DNA of 51,013 nt, from assembly GCF_938041645.1 (NCBI RefSeq), contig NZ_CALIST010000059.1:1-51013 (forward strand), in the 5' to 3' direction. The stretch comes from an uncultured Campylobacter sp. GTDB taxonomy: Bacteria; Campylobacterota; Campylobacteria; Campylobacterales; Campylobacteraceae. The notes beneath the pieces were generated by a model, which ran no database searches, had not been told where the DNA came from, and saw only the letters and a program-made list of their open reading frames with translations. Within the stretch, counting starts at the first letter, position 1, and every line of letters begins with the position of its first letter. Made by a program: the position numbers and the translations under genes. This document shows positions 8,122 through 16,765 of this stretch, piece after piece.

Positions 8122-9528
8122 GCGCCGCAAAGCTCTTTCATCGCGCACTAGGCGGGTTAAAATTTCTTGTCCGCGCTGCATGCAAGCGCCGTCTTAGCGC
8201 GTAGAGAGCTTATATTTTGGCGCGGCCGAGATAAAAGATAAGTTTATTCGGCTCAAAATTTGCCGCGCATAAAATTTACTGTGCTACGCGCAGAAACCAA
8301 AACCGCACGGATCGCTCCCAATATCTAAATTTATTGCGTTTATCGCCGCGAAATTTTATGTGTGGTAAATTTAAAAATGCAGATTTCTTGTTTTATTATG
8401 GCGCTAAGGCTCGCAACGCGCCGTTTATGCTGCCGCAATAATCGCTCGCCGTACCTCGACTCTGCGTCGCGGTTTGCTTACGGTACAGCAGATTGGTATG
8501 CGCGCTTTCAAATTAAAGCTAAAATTTTGCGAAGTTTTACTTTGGCGAATCTCCACGCAGCTTTAAAATTTTAAACTTTAGCGGATTTGAAATTTTAGGT
8601 ATAGCTTTACTATGTAAAATTTTATCGCGGTAAAATTTCGCTGAGCAAATTTAGTAAAGTACGCAAAAACGGACTTAAGATGTGCAGAAAAAATCCGAAA
8701 CAAAAGCTGGTCCGAGCAAACGGTGCCCGAAAAATCAAGCTAGTGCGGACTGGGCTCGAGTCCAGCCAGGCGCCGGGATGCAACCTATCTTAAATCCAAA
8801 ATTTATCAAAATTGTTAAACGGCTGTATTTGAAATTTTTTGCGCTGTATATATTGCTCGCGCCAAGTGTATTTATCCTGCCCGAAAATATAGGTGATAAT
8901 GCTGCTTGTGCGGGCTTTGTAAGCCTTATGAAGCAGCTTTTCAAATGTCGCTATGGCAGAGATTGGCTTATGCGCAGGATTTGCGGAGCTTTACTTAGCT
9001 GCGATGTGGGCGGCTAGCATCTTGATTTTGGCGCTAAGTTGTTTCATATACTTCATGACTAGCGCCGATTAAATTTCGCGCGATTTTGAGCGGCGAAATT
9101 TAGCGAGTTGAAATTCAGAAATTCTGTCGTTTCCAAGCCGTGGAAATTTGAGCCTAAATTTAGAGTTCGCGAGAATTTTAAATTTTACGACGTGAAATTG
9201 TGAAGCGGATTTTGGAATTTTGAAATTCTGCGCCGTGGAGTTTTGTATTTTGAAATTTCGCGAGCTGTAAATTTAGGCTAAATTTTAAAATTTGTAGCGA
9301 CAGAATTTTAAAATTTTACGCTGTATGGCGCTGTATGGCTAGGTAAAGTGCCTCCACTTCTTGATAAATCAAATTCGCAGGTTGGTTTAAATTTAATCGG
9401 TGCGGTTGGCGCCGTAATTTTTATACGTAGCAGAGGTTTTTTAAACGACAGCACGCCAAGGCGATGATGATTACTCACGCAAAATATGCCGCGCCGGTCG
9501 CAAATACCGTGCGGCGGGCAAGCGAGCG
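8122..9528. other. 1.4-kb intergenic region, no confident gene
   Basis: This is the longest gene-free stretch in the window, lying between convergent dnaE and hisG. It is rich in AAATTT, AAAATTTT and GAAATTT words, particularly from 9073 to 9330. Open frames of 70 codons (8362-8574) and 111 codons (8682-9017) exist but lack ribosome binding sites and recognisable protein character. A short hydrophobic frame at 8953-9072 is listed separately. A small hairpin with arms GGACT/AGTCC lies near 8749-8766. The region may be decayed genes or an insertion scar. Confidence 0.5.
8953..9072 (+). pseudogene. Possible short membrane peptide or gene remnant
   Basis: A frame of 39 codons from ATG 8953 to TAA 9070-9072 reads as one convincing transmembrane helix (WAASILILALSCFIYFM) after a short amphipathic start (MAEIGLCAGFAELYLAA). 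There is no good ribosome binding site, and the surrounding 1.4 kb shows no other coding signal. It could be the tail of a decayed membrane-protein gene or a chance frame. I have no family for it. Confidence 0.2.
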
Positions 9529-10140
9529 TTAAGCGATCGTGCGGGCTAGTTTATCTCTTAAATTTAAAATTTCATCGCGTTTTAGCACGAAGCTGTTTTT
9601 GTTGGCGATGAGGTGTGCGGAGCTTTGCATTATGGTTTCTGCGGGCTGCAGCCCGTTTTGCTTCATCGTAGCGCCGGTCTCCACGACATCTACGATGGCG
9701 TCGGCAAGCCCTATGAGCGGGGCTAGCTCGATCGAGCCGTAGAGTTTGATGATATTTACGGCGACGGCCTTGGAGGCGAAGTACTCGCGAGTGATGTTAG
9801 GCATTTTCGTAGCGATTTTTAGGCTCGGAGCGCCGTAGTTTAGCCTGGTGCCCGCATGCACGCCCACGCAGACGCGGCATTTTCCGATTTTAAGATCGAG
9901 CAGCGTAAGCACATCCGGGCGATGCTCCTCAAGCACATCAAGCCCCACTACGCCGATATCCGCCGCGCCTCCCATAACGTAAGTAGGGATATCTTGGTTG
10001 CGGACGTAGAGGAATTTAAAATCGCCCTCTTGCATTATGAGTTTGCGATCCTCAAAGGCAAAATCAAGCCCGAAGATGGTTTTGAAAATTTTAAGCGTAT
10101 CGTCGGCTATGCGGCCTTTTGGTAGGGCTATGGTTATCAT
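9529..10140 (-). CDS. hisG: ATP phosphoribosyltransferase, short form HisG(S)
   Basis: Catalyses the first committed step of histidine synthesis, joining ATP and PRPP. At 203 residues it is the short form, which needs the HisRS-like HisZ subunit for activity and feedback; hisZ is not in this window. MITIALPKGRIADDTLKIF at the N-terminus and the PRPP-binding region around VDVVETGATMKQNGL (about residues 149-163) are typical. Its ATG overlaps the end of coaX by four bases, so it is the last gene of the minus-strand operon that begins at 12630. No other his gene is nearby. Confidence 0.95.
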   Translation of the reverse strand: MITIALPKGRIADDTLKIFKTIFGLDFAFEDRKLIMQEGDFKFLYVRNQDIPTYVMGGAADIGVVGLDVLEEHRPDVLTLLDLKIGKCRVCVGVHAGTRLNYGAPSLKIATKMPNITREYFASKAVAVNIIKLYGSIELAPLIGLADAIVDVVETGATMKQNGLQPAETIMQSSAHLIANKNSFVLKRDEILNLRDKLARTIA

Positions 10141-10757
10141 GCGAGCCCCTTTTTTGCGATTAAGCTCACCATCGATTTAAAGATGAGATCCTTTTCATAG
10201 ATAGAGTTGCGAAAATACCGCATCAGATAGGCTCCGTCACCGCCCGTGAAGTAAATTTTATTATTGCCCGCGATGTTTGCGATGGCAAGCACGATCGGCT
10301 TTAAAATTCCGTAGTTTACGGCGTTTACGGTCTTTTGCGGTAGCGGATCCAGATCGATATTGCTAGCTAGCGTGACGTCCAGTACGGGCGCGATGCTCGC
10401 GAACGACTTTAAAAGCGTGCTAATGCCCGGCATTATAAATCCGCCTAGGTGTGAGCTTTTAAACATCAAATCCACGGTGATCGCGCTGCCTGCATCGACG
10501 ACGATGCCGGTGTTTACGGCCGAACACGCCGCTATGCGGTCGATCCCAAGCCCGCGGTAGGCGGTTTTTAGCTCAAAGTGCGGCGCGAGATCGACAAACA
10601 GAGGGTTTTTCAGCTTTTTTTTCACGCTTTCATTGACGCTAATGAAAAAAATTCGCTCCTTGGGCTCGTACCTCATAAACTCCGCTACAGGCATACTTTG
10701 CGTTACGCCGCCTTTATAAAATTTAACCCTGGAATTTCCTATGTCACACAAAAGCAT
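10137..10757 (-). CDS. coaX: Type III pantothenate kinase CoaX
   Basis: Phosphorylates pantothenate, the first step of coenzyme A synthesis, in the cytoplasm. The product has 206 residues. The phosphate-1 motif of the ASKHA fold is seen as DIGNSRVKF near the N-terminus. GLGIDRIAAC and VVDAGSAITVDLM are the characteristic pantothenate/ATP-site motifs, and GGFIMPGI follows. Type III kinases are not inhibited by CoA and are the form used by epsilonproteobacteria. The gene overlaps the upstream small unknown by 14 bases and hisG downstream by 4, indicating translational coupling. Confidence 0.95.
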   Translation of the reverse strand: MLLCDIGNSRVKFYKGGVTQSMPVAEFMRYEPKERIFFISVNESVKKKLKNPLFVDLAPHFELKTAYRGLGIDRIAACSAVNTGIVVDAGSAITVDLMFKSSHLGGFIMPGISTLLKSFASIAPVLDVTLASNIDLDPLPQKTVNAVNYGILKPIVLAIANIAGNNKIYFTGGDGAYLMRYFRNSIYEKDLIFKSMVSLIAKKGLA

Positions 10758-11079
10758 GGAGGCTAAATCCGTTTTCTTTTAAAAATTTCGCGCTTTTAGA
10801 GCACATTTGCGAGTTGTAAAACAGCACGCGCTTTTTCACGACCTTGCCTAGGCTTGCGCTAATGTCGCTTGCGAGCGAGAGCAGAAATTCCGCGTCGCGC
10901 ATCACAAAGCGAGATTTTGCGTCGCGCATAAATAAAAGGACGTTGTAGCTTTTCAGATCCACGCCGAAATACGCGCCATATGAGCGCGAGCGCGTGAAGC
11001 TAGCGATATCTAGCGTTTGGAATTTTTGAAGCAAAAGGCCTTCACGAACGCAGAGTTTTGAAATTTTATCTAGCATCAA
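10744..11079 (-). CDS. Small conserved-looking protein of unknown function
   Basis: The product has 111 residues, with no signal peptide or membrane helix. It has mixed alpha/beta character: a central LKSYNVLLFMRDAKSRFVMRD segment, two RDA(K/E) repeats and a basic C-terminal KKRVLFYNSQMCSK. I do not recognise the family. The gene overlaps the lipoprotein gene upstream and coaX downstream by 14 bases each, which supports it as a real translated gene in this operon. Two adjacent ATGs (11079 and 11076) are possible starts. Confidence 0.7.
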   Translation of the reverse strand: MMLDKISKLCVREGLLLQKFQTLDIASFTRSRSYGAYFGVDLKSYNVLLFMRDAKSRFVMRDAEFLLSLASDISASLGKVVKKRVLFYNSQMCSKSAKFLKENGFSLHAFV

Positions 11080-12079
11080 AATTTAAAATTTTATCGTCGT
11101 AGTAAAACGAGCTGCCTGCGATAAAAGACTTATCCTCGAACTCGCCATTTAGCTCGTAGATCGCCTGGCCTTCTAAATTTTCGTCGGTGCGGATCACGTA
11201 GCCGTTACGCTCGATGATATACAGATAACCGCCGCTAAGCAGCGCACCGCTAAACTGCGCGAAGGTAAATTTACGCGATTTGATCAAATTTAGCCCGCGA
11301 TCCAGTAGCTCGACTCTGCCGTCCTTTAAGAAAAGATAAATTCTATCGCCGCTAAAAATCACGTCTTTGATGTCTACGTTATGATTTTTATTGCCCGCAG
11401 GACCCACCAGCATCAGTCTAGTGGCAGTTACGGCATAAAGGTTATCGCCGCTGTTTTCCAAAGCGATGATATTATTGAAAAACGGCTGGTTGCTCACGAC
11501 GAAATCGCGTGCCGAGCGCCCGCCTACGTTTTCTGCGATGCTGACTAGTCCGTCTAGTGCAGGATAAGCGATAAGTTGGTTGATAAATAGCGGTGACGCT
11601 ACGCGCGAATCGATTGCGAATGCATCGCCTACTTTATGATCGAGTACCACTGCGCCCGAGCTTAGCTTGATAAGCATGATCGAGTCATCACTCATCACTA
11701 AAGCCAAATCATCGCCGCGTATATTTGCACTTAGCGCTTGTCTGCCGAGGGCTTTTTCAAATTTTACGGCACCTGTGCTACCAACTACTTTAAGCGTGCC
11801 ATTGATGCCAGTTACGACGAAATTTCCGTCATATTCGCCTAAAAATTTCTCACTTTTTAAGACTTTGAAATTTTTCACCAATCCGTTTTTAGAGATGACT
11901 TCGCCGTCTTTTAGCGTCGCGCCATCTTTACTAACCGCTATGATTTCCGACGGCAGTGAGCCGTTAAATTTCATATCACCTGTGATGTTTTCGTCGCTGG
12001 GTTCAAAATACTGGCGCTTCGTCGAGCAGCCTAAAAATAAAAACGATAGTAAAAGCGTAAATATCAGCGTTTTTTTCAT
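11066..12079 (-). CDS. Outer-membrane lipoprotein, BamB-like beta-propeller
   Basis: The product has 337 residues with a lipoprotein signal: a basic MKKT start, a hydrophobic stretch and lipobox LFLGC with the acylated Cys at about position 18. The rest is a series of short beta blades (for example VLDHKVGDAFAIDSRVASPL, NLYAVTATRLMLVG, RIYLFLKDGRVELLD) like the PQQ-type propeller of BamB, the accessory lipoprotein of outer-membrane protein assembly. The gene directly upstream encodes a YfgM-like protein, and in E. coli yfgM and bamB are also adjacent, which supports the assignment. It overlaps the upstream stop by one base. The BamB role is inference from fold pattern and context. Confidence 0.8.
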   Translation of the reverse strand: MKKTLIFTLLLSFLFLGCSTKRQYFEPSDENITGDMKFNGSLPSEIIAVSKDGATLKDGEVISKNGLVKNFKVLKSEKFLGEYDGNFVVTGINGTLKVVGSTGAVKFEKALGRQALSANIRGDDLALVMSDDSIMLIKLSSGAVVLDHKVGDAFAIDSRVASPLFINQLIAYPALDGLVSIAENVGGRSARDFVVSNQPFFNNIIALENSGDNLYAVTATRLMLVGPAGNKNHNVDIKDVIFSGDRIYLFLKDGRVELLDRGLNLIKSRKFTFAQFSGALLSGGYLYIIERNGYVIRTDENLEGQAIYELNGEFEDKSFIAGSSFYYDDKILNFDAR

Positions 12080-12630
12080 TATTTATTGCCTCCATAGTGT
12101 TTCAAAGCAAGTGCGATTTGACGAACTGGCGAGTTGAGCGGAATTTTATCTAGCTCTGCGTGAGCTTGCTCGATTTTACCCTCTTTTAGCAGGTCGTAGC
12201 CCTTAAGCAAAGAATCGTAATCGGCGAGTAGCACTCCGCCTTGTTTGCCGTTTTGTAGATTTATTATCTCTTTTAGCACAACATCGATGCCTTGGGTATT
12301 TTCTAGCGCCGCTCGCTCGTCTGCGGAGCCATTTTGTAAAATATAAAGAGCGTATAGATTTATATCTTTTTGCTTAAGCTCGGCTAGCTTAGCGTCATCG
12401 CGCTTGTTAAGCAGCTCGTCATAGATCGCATTAGCACTTGCTATGCGGCGATCGCTTAGAAATTCATTTGCGTAATATCCGATAAATGCTACGATCAAAA
12501 CCGCAGCCAAAAATATCAGCGGCTTTTTGTATTTTTTTACGAAAATTTCACTTTTTATGACGCTTTCTAGAAACTGCTCTTCTGTGCCAATCTCTTTTTT
12601 CACGTCTTCGATGTCGTCTTTTAAAGCCAA
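12079..12630 (-). CDS. YfgM-like single-pass membrane protein with TPR-like periplasmic domain
   Basis: The product has 183 residues. A charged cytoplasmic N-terminus of about 35 residues (MALKDDIEDVKKEIGTEEQF) precedes one transmembrane helix at about 36-53 (PLIFLAAVLIVAFIGYYA). An alpha-helical periplasmic domain of TPR type follows (YDELLNKRDDAKLAELKQK, LLKEGKIEQAHAELDKIP). YfgM of E. coli is a Sec-translocon-associated periplasmic chaperone adaptor encoded next to bamB, and the same order is seen here. It is the first gene of the minus-strand operon, divergent from gatC across 116 bases. Function is inferred by architecture. Confidence 0.75.
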   Translation of the reverse strand: MALKDDIEDVKKEIGTEEQFLESVIKSEIFVKKYKKPLIFLAAVLIVAFIGYYANEFLSDRRIASANAIYDELLNKRDDAKLAELKQKDINLYALYILQNGSADERAALENTQGIDVVLKEIINLQNGKQGGVLLADYDSLLKGYDLLKEGKIEQAHAELDKIPLNSPVRQIALALKHYGGNK

Positions 12631-12713
12631 AATTCAGTCCTTTATTTGAGAAAATCGGCGTAATTGTAGCATAAAAAATTTTAAATACCGCCTAAGATAA
12701 AGAATTTTTATGA

Positions 12714-12719
12714 TATAAT
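12714..12719 (+). promoter_or_regulatory. -10 box for the gatC operon
   Basis: TATAAT preceded by TGA gives an extended -10 (TATGATATAATG). It lies 27 bases before the gatC ATG, with AAAGGAAAG as ribosome binding site between. No -35 is evident. Confidence 0.65.
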
Positions 12720-12746
12720 GTCGCATTTATCAGAAAAAGGAAAGTT

Positions 12747-13034
12747 ATGATAATAGACGATGCCTTGCTAAGCAAGCTGGAAAGGCTATCTGCTCTTAAA
12801 ATTCCAGATGCTAAGCGAGAAGAATTTAAAGGTCAATTAAATAATATTGTAGATTTTGTAGAAATTCTAAATGAACTGGATTTACAAAGCGGCGAGGCGG
12901 CTATCACTACGCTAAAAGGCGGTACTCCGTTTCGCAAAGATATCCCACGCAAAAGCGACGTCGCAGAAAGCGTCTTAAAGCATGCTCCGCAGTCCGAAGG
13001 CGGCTACTTCGTAGTACCGAAAATCATAGATTGA
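12747..13034 (+). CDS. gatC: Asp-tRNA(Asn)/Glu-tRNA(Gln) amidotransferase subunit C
   Basis: A small subunit (95 residues) of the GatCAB complex that amidates mischarged Glu-tRNA(Gln) and Asp-tRNA(Asn). The N-terminal helix with LERLSALKIPDAKREEF and a region of the form NIVDFVEILNELD are typical. So is the C-terminal strand segment FRKDIPRKSDVAESVLKHAPQ...GYFVVPKII. It is the first gene of a plus-strand run. gatA and gatB are not in the window, as expected for Campylobacter, where the three genes are scattered. Confidence 0.95.
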   Translation: MIIDDALLSKLERLSALKIPDAKREEFKGQLNNIVDFVEILNELDLQSGEAAITTLKGGTPFRKDIPRKSDVAESVLKHAPQSEGGYFVVPKIID

Positions 13035-13044
13035 AAGGAATTTT

Positions 13045-14127
13045 ATGGAAGAAGTTCAAAGAAATTTAGTAGATATCGAAACCCTACTAAAAACCGTCGT
13101 TTTTAACAAAGCGAGCGATCTCCACTTAGTTTCGCGCTCGGCGCCTCAAATACGTATCGACGGAACATTGCGCCCACTTGCCATGGACCCGCTTAAGGGC
13201 ACGGATATCGAGTATATCTGCTACGCGCTCATTACCGATGCTCAAAAAAGTGCGCTCGAGGAAAATAAAGAGCTTGACTTTGCGATCGAGCTTCCTAATA
13301 TCGGACGCTTCCGTGGTAATTACTACTACACTATGAACGGCGATTTGGCTGCTGCATTTCGTATTATTCCTATCGATATTCCTAGTCTGGACGATTTAAA
13401 AGCCCCTACGATTTTTAAAGAAGTAGTCAAGCATGAAAAAGGCATGATTTTGGTTACCGGACCTACCGGTAGTGGTAAATCAACTACTCTTGCTGCGATG
13501 CTAAACGAAATCAACGAAAAAGAGCGCAAGCACATCATTACTGTTGAAGATCCGGTCGAGTTCGTCCATACCAATAAAAAAGCGCTTTTTTCTCACAGAA
13601 ATATTGGCACCGATACCCATTCCTACGCTAATGCGTTAAAATTTGCCTTGCGTGAGGACCCGGACATTATCCTTGTGGGCGAGATGCGTGATAGAGAGAC
13701 TATCTCGATCGCCATTACCGCGGCTGAGACCGGTCACTTGGTATTTGGTACGCTACACACCAACTCCGCGATGCAAACGATCAACCGTATTATCGATAGC
13801 TTTGATGGCGGCGAGCAGCTCCAAGTGCGAAATATGCTCTCCGTGTCACTTACCGCGGTCATTTCGCAATCACTTTTGCCAAAGCTTGGCGGCGGACGTA
13901 TCGCGATCCATGAAATTTTGCTAAATAACAATGCCGTAGCGAATCTAATCCGCGAAAACAAGGTGCATCAAATTTACTCTCAAATGCAGCTAAATCAGCA
14001 ATCTACCGGTATGATAACTCAAACTCAAGCGATGGTTAAAGCGATCCGTGCAAATCAAATTTCAAAAGACACGGCGTTTAGGTATTCGACTAACCTACAA
14101 GAGCTAATAGGCGTGGTGGGTGCTTGA
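13045..14127 (+). CDS. pilT: PilT-type twitching/retraction ATPase
   Basis: A hexameric cytoplasmic secretion-superfamily ATPase of 360 residues, the usual PilT length. Walker A is GPTGSGKST (about residues 139-147). The Asp box is present as ITVEDPVEF, Walker B as DPDIILVGEMRD, and the His box as AAETGHLVFGTLHT. The PilT-specific C-terminal AIHEILLNNNAVANLIRENK is also visible. PilT normally depolymerises type IV pili. No other pilus gene is near; only the pseudopilin-like protein at 381-1037 could be related. The gene sits between gatC and cvpA with a one-base stop/start overlap to cvpA, so it is embedded in a housekeeping operon. From memory, C. jejuni has no pilT at this place. Confidence 0.93.
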   Translation: MEEVQRNLVDIETLLKTVVFNKASDLHLVSRSAPQIRIDGTLRPLAMDPLKGTDIEYICYALITDAQKSALEENKELDFAIELPNIGRFRGNYYYTMNGDLAAAFRIIPIDIPSLDDLKAPTIFKEVVKHEKGMILVTGPTGSGKSTTLAAMLNEINEKERKHIITVEDPVEFVHTNKKALFSHRNIGTDTHSYANALKFALREDPDIILVGEMRDRETISIAITAAETGHLVFGTLHTNSAMQTINRIIDSFDGGEQLQVRNMLSVSLTAVISQSLLPKLGGGRIAIHEILLNNNAVANLIRENKVHQIYSQMQLNQQSTGMITQTQAMVKAIRANQISKDTAFRYSTNLQELIGVVGA

Positions 14128-14804
14128 TGGAAGGTATTAATTGGTTCGATGTCGGCTGTTTGGTACTCGTAGTGCTCTTCGGACTACGCGGTATCACTAA
14201 TGGCATCGTAAAAGAAATTTTTGGAATTTTGGGTCTCATCGGCGGTCTTTTTGCCGCGATGCGTTATAAAACTATGGCAGGCGAGTGGATTGCAGCAAAA
14301 ATTCCAGCTTTGCAGAATGCAAACGGCGTACTTTCGGGCGATACAACGCAGGTTCTCATCGGCTTTATCGCTGTGCTTTTTGGCGTATGGATCTCGTGTC
14401 TGATTATAGGCGAAATCATTTCAAAATTCTTTAAATGGAGCGGACTCGGATTTGTCGATAAGATCGGCGGTTTCGTGTTTAGCGTAAGTAAAATTTTCTT
14501 GATTTTTGCCGTTATCGTTACGCTTGCAAGCGGTCCTATGTCGATGAACGAACAGACCAAAAAGTATTTTGAAAGCAGTAAAACTGCGCCGATTTTCTTA
14601 AAAATAGGAAATTGGATTTTAAATCTCAAAGACGATCCGAAGATCAAACAAAGCTTGGATTCTATCGGTTCTAAGATGGATGATAAGCTCTTAAAAGATC
14701 AGAATTCTACCACCCGTATGAACTCGGATCAAAATCAAAGCACTGAACCTAGCGATTTTAACGCCAGTTCAGAAGTAAATTCTACAGAAAGGACAAAATT
14801 ATGA
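14127..14804 (+). CDS. cvpA: CvpA family inner-membrane protein
   Basis: The product has 225 residues. Four hydrophobic segments lie in the first ~140 residues (INWFDVGCLVLVVLFGLRGI, VLIGFIAVLFGVWISCLIIG, KIFLIFAVIVTLASG among them), the CvpA/colicin V production domain. A polar, Asn/Ser-rich tail follows. CvpA proteins in other bacteria affect envelope integrity; the biochemical role is not settled. The start is taken at ATG 14127, overlapping the pilT TGA by one base, rather than the TTG one codon before. The end overlaps fur by four bases (ATGA). Confidence 0.88.
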   Translation: MEGINWFDVGCLVLVVLFGLRGITNGIVKEIFGILGLIGGLFAAMRYKTMAGEWIAAKIPALQNANGVLSGDTTQVLIGFIAVLFGVWISCLIIGEIISKFFKWSGLGFVDKIGGFVFSVSKIFLIFAVIVTLASGPMSMNEQTKKYFESSKTAPIFLKIGNWILNLKDDPKIKQSLDSIGSKMDDKLLKDQNSTTRMNSDQNQSTEPSDFNASSEVNSTERTKL

Positions 14805-15268
14805 ATGCAAAAATCGAAAATTTAGAGTTTGACGCTCTAATTGTTGAGTTTAAAAAGGCGCTTGCCTCCAGTGGTCTAAAATACACAAAACAACGCGAGG
14901 TTTTGCTTCGTACGCTTTATAACAATAACAAACACTTCACACCTGAGGCGCTTCACAACGAGATCAAAGCGAAATTTCCGGATTTAAACGTAGGCATAGC
15001 GACGGTGTATCGCACCTTAAATTTGCTTGAGGATTCAGGTATGGCGACGTCGATCTCATTTGGCGCGCAGGGTAAGAAATTTGAGCTTGCCAACAAGCCT
15101 CACCACGACCATTTAATCTGCAAAAGCTGCAATAAGATCATAGAATTTCAAGACGCGACTATTGAGCGAAAACAGCTTGCCGTCGCCAAAGAGCATGGAT
15201 TTACGCTTACGGGGCACATGATGCAGCTGTATGGAATTTGCCCTGAATGCGCGGCAAAAAGGAAGTAG
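14801..15268 (+). CDS. fur: Ferric uptake regulator Fur
   Basis: An iron-responsive dimeric repressor of 155 residues. The winged helix is recognisable by KYTKQREVLLRTLYNNNKHFTPEAL and the recognition helix region VGIATVYRTLNLLEDSG. The metal-binding dimerisation half has HHDHLICKSC and C-terminal CPECAAK, so both structural-zinc cysteine pairs are present. The start ATG overlaps the cvpA stop in ATGA and is preceded by GAAAGGACAAA. The gene is embedded between cvpA and lysS, as in C. jejuni, so it is likely transcribed from upstream promoters rather than a simple autoregulated one. Confidence 0.97.
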   Translation: MNAKIENLEFDALIVEFKKALASSGLKYTKQREVLLRTLYNNNKHFTPEALHNEIKAKFPDLNVGIATVYRTLNLLEDSGMATSISFGAQGKKFELANKPHHDHLICKSCNKIIEFQDATIERKQLAVAKEHGFTLTGHMMQLYGICPECAAKRK

Positions 15269-15269
15269 A

Positions 15270-16763
15270 TTGTTTGATAGCCAGTTAGAAATCCAAAGGA
15301 TAGACAAGGCGTCGGAACTTCGGAATTTAGGGGCTAATCCCTATCCGCACTTTCTAAAAAAAGATATGAACATAGCCGAGTTTAAAGAAAAATTTGGCTT
15401 CATAAAAGATACCGAGGATAAAAAAGCGAGCGAGGAGGTAAGCCTTGCTGGAAGGTTAAAGCTAAAGCGTGTCGCGGGCAAATCCACCTTTGCAAACATA
15501 GAAGATCAAAGCGGCAATATTCAAATTTATTACTCTCGCGACAGCATTGGCGAGGAGGATTACGCTAAATTTAAGAAAAATCTCGAAGTGGGCGATATAA
15601 TTTTGGTGCGCGGATACGCTTTCGTCACCCAAACGGGCGAGTTTTCGATCCATGCTAGTAAAATAACGCTTGCATCCAAAGCGATCTGCCCGCTTCCGGA
15701 GAAATTTCACGGCCTCGTCGATATCGAGATGCGATACCGCCAAAGATATCTCGATATGATAATGAACCCCGAGATCCGCGAGGATTTTATTAAGCGCTCG
15801 ATCATCGTTAGCGAGATCCGCAGCTTTTTTGAAAAACACGGATTTTTAGAGGTTGAAACGCCGATGATGCACCCAATCGCGGGCGGCGCGAATGCTAAGC
15901 CTTTCATCACGCACCACAATGCCCTAGATGTCGATCGCTACCTGCGTATCGCGCCGGAGCTGTATCTCAAGCGCCTCGTCGTAGGCGGCATGGAAGCGGT
16001 CTTTGAGATCAATCGAAACTTCCGCAACGAGGGCATGGATCTGACGCACAATCCAGAGTTTACCAGCATAGAATTCTACTGGGCGTGGCATAATTATAAC
16101 GACGCGATGAACCTAACCGAGGAGCTATTTAAAGCGCTATTTAAGAGGCTCGGGCTAGGCAAAATTTTAACCTACGATGAGCGCGAGATCGATTTTTCAA
16201 AGCCTTTTGCGCGCATAAAGTATCTCGACGCGCTTACTCAGATAGGCGGCATCGAGCCGCAGATCGTAAATGATCGCGAAAAGATCATCGCAAAGCTCAA
16301 AGAGGACAGATTTGAAGTCAATGAAAAGCTCGATCTGGGCCACTTGCAGAGCGAACTTTTTGATAATTACGTAGAGGCTAAGCTTATAAATCCGACCTTT
16401 ATCGTAGATTTTCCAATCTCGATCAGCCCGCTTTCGCGCAGAAGCGACGAAAATCCGCAGATAGCCGAAAGATTTGAGCTTTACATCGCAGGCAAGGAGC
16501 TAGCCAACGCCTTTAACGAGCTGAACGATCCGCTCGATCAATACGCCAGATTTAAGGCTCAAATCGACGCTAAAAACGCGGGCGACGACGAAGCTCACGA
16601 GATGGACGAGGATTACGTCCGCGCGCTTAGCTACGCGATGCCGCCGACTACCGGCTGGGGGCTTGGAATCGATCGCTTGGCGATGATTTTGCTGAATAAA
16701 AAATCGATCCGTGACGTGATTTTGTTCCCTGCGATGAGGCCGCTAAATTTAGAGAAGGAGTGA
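15270..16763 (+). CDS. lysS: Lysyl-tRNA synthetase, class II
   Basis: Charges tRNA(Lys); 497 residues from the chosen start. An OB-fold anticodon-binding domain comes first (EVSLAGRLKLKRVAGKSTFANI). The class II core follows, with motif 1 around EVETPMMHPIAGGANAKPF, motif 2 RNFRNEGMDLTHNPEFT and motif 3 GWGLGIDRLAMIL. The open frame extends 13 codons further upstream into fur. I place the start at TTG 15270 because AAAAGGAAG ends a few bases before it and the resulting MFDSQLE... matches the way Campylobacter LysS begins. The gene follows the fur stop by one base. Confidence 0.95.
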   Translation: MFDSQLEIQRIDKASELRNLGANPYPHFLKKDMNIAEFKEKFGFIKDTEDKKASEEVSLAGRLKLKRVAGKSTFANIEDQSGNIQIYYSRDSIGEEDYAKFKKNLEVGDIILVRGYAFVTQTGEFSIHASKITLASKAICPLPEKFHGLVDIEMRYRQRYLDMIMNPEIREDFIKRSIIVSEIRSFFEKHGFLEVETPMMHPIAGGANAKPFITHHNALDVDRYLRIAPELYLKRLVVGGMEAVFEINRNFRNEGMDLTHNPEFTSIEFYWAWHNYNDAMNLTEELFKALFKRLGLGKILTYDEREIDFSKPFARIKYLDALTQIGGIEPQIVNDREKIIAKLKEDRFEVNEKLDLGHLQSELFDNYVEAKLINPTFIVDFPISISPLSRRSDENPQIAERFELYIAGKELANAFNELNDPLDQYARFKAQIDAKNAGDDEAHEMDEDYVRALSYAMPPTTGWGLGIDRLAMILLNKKSIRDVILFPAMRPLNLEKE

Positions 16764-16765
16764 AC

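Noticed and set aside
8362..9017. Frames of 70 and 111 codons in the spacer after dnaE
   Set aside because: No ribosome binding site and no protein-like hydrophobic pattern except a short stretch; probably open by chance.
15231..15269. Upstream extension of lysS by 13 codons
   Set aside because: It lies inside fur and has no ribosome binding site; TTG 15270 has AAAAGGAAG correctly spaced.
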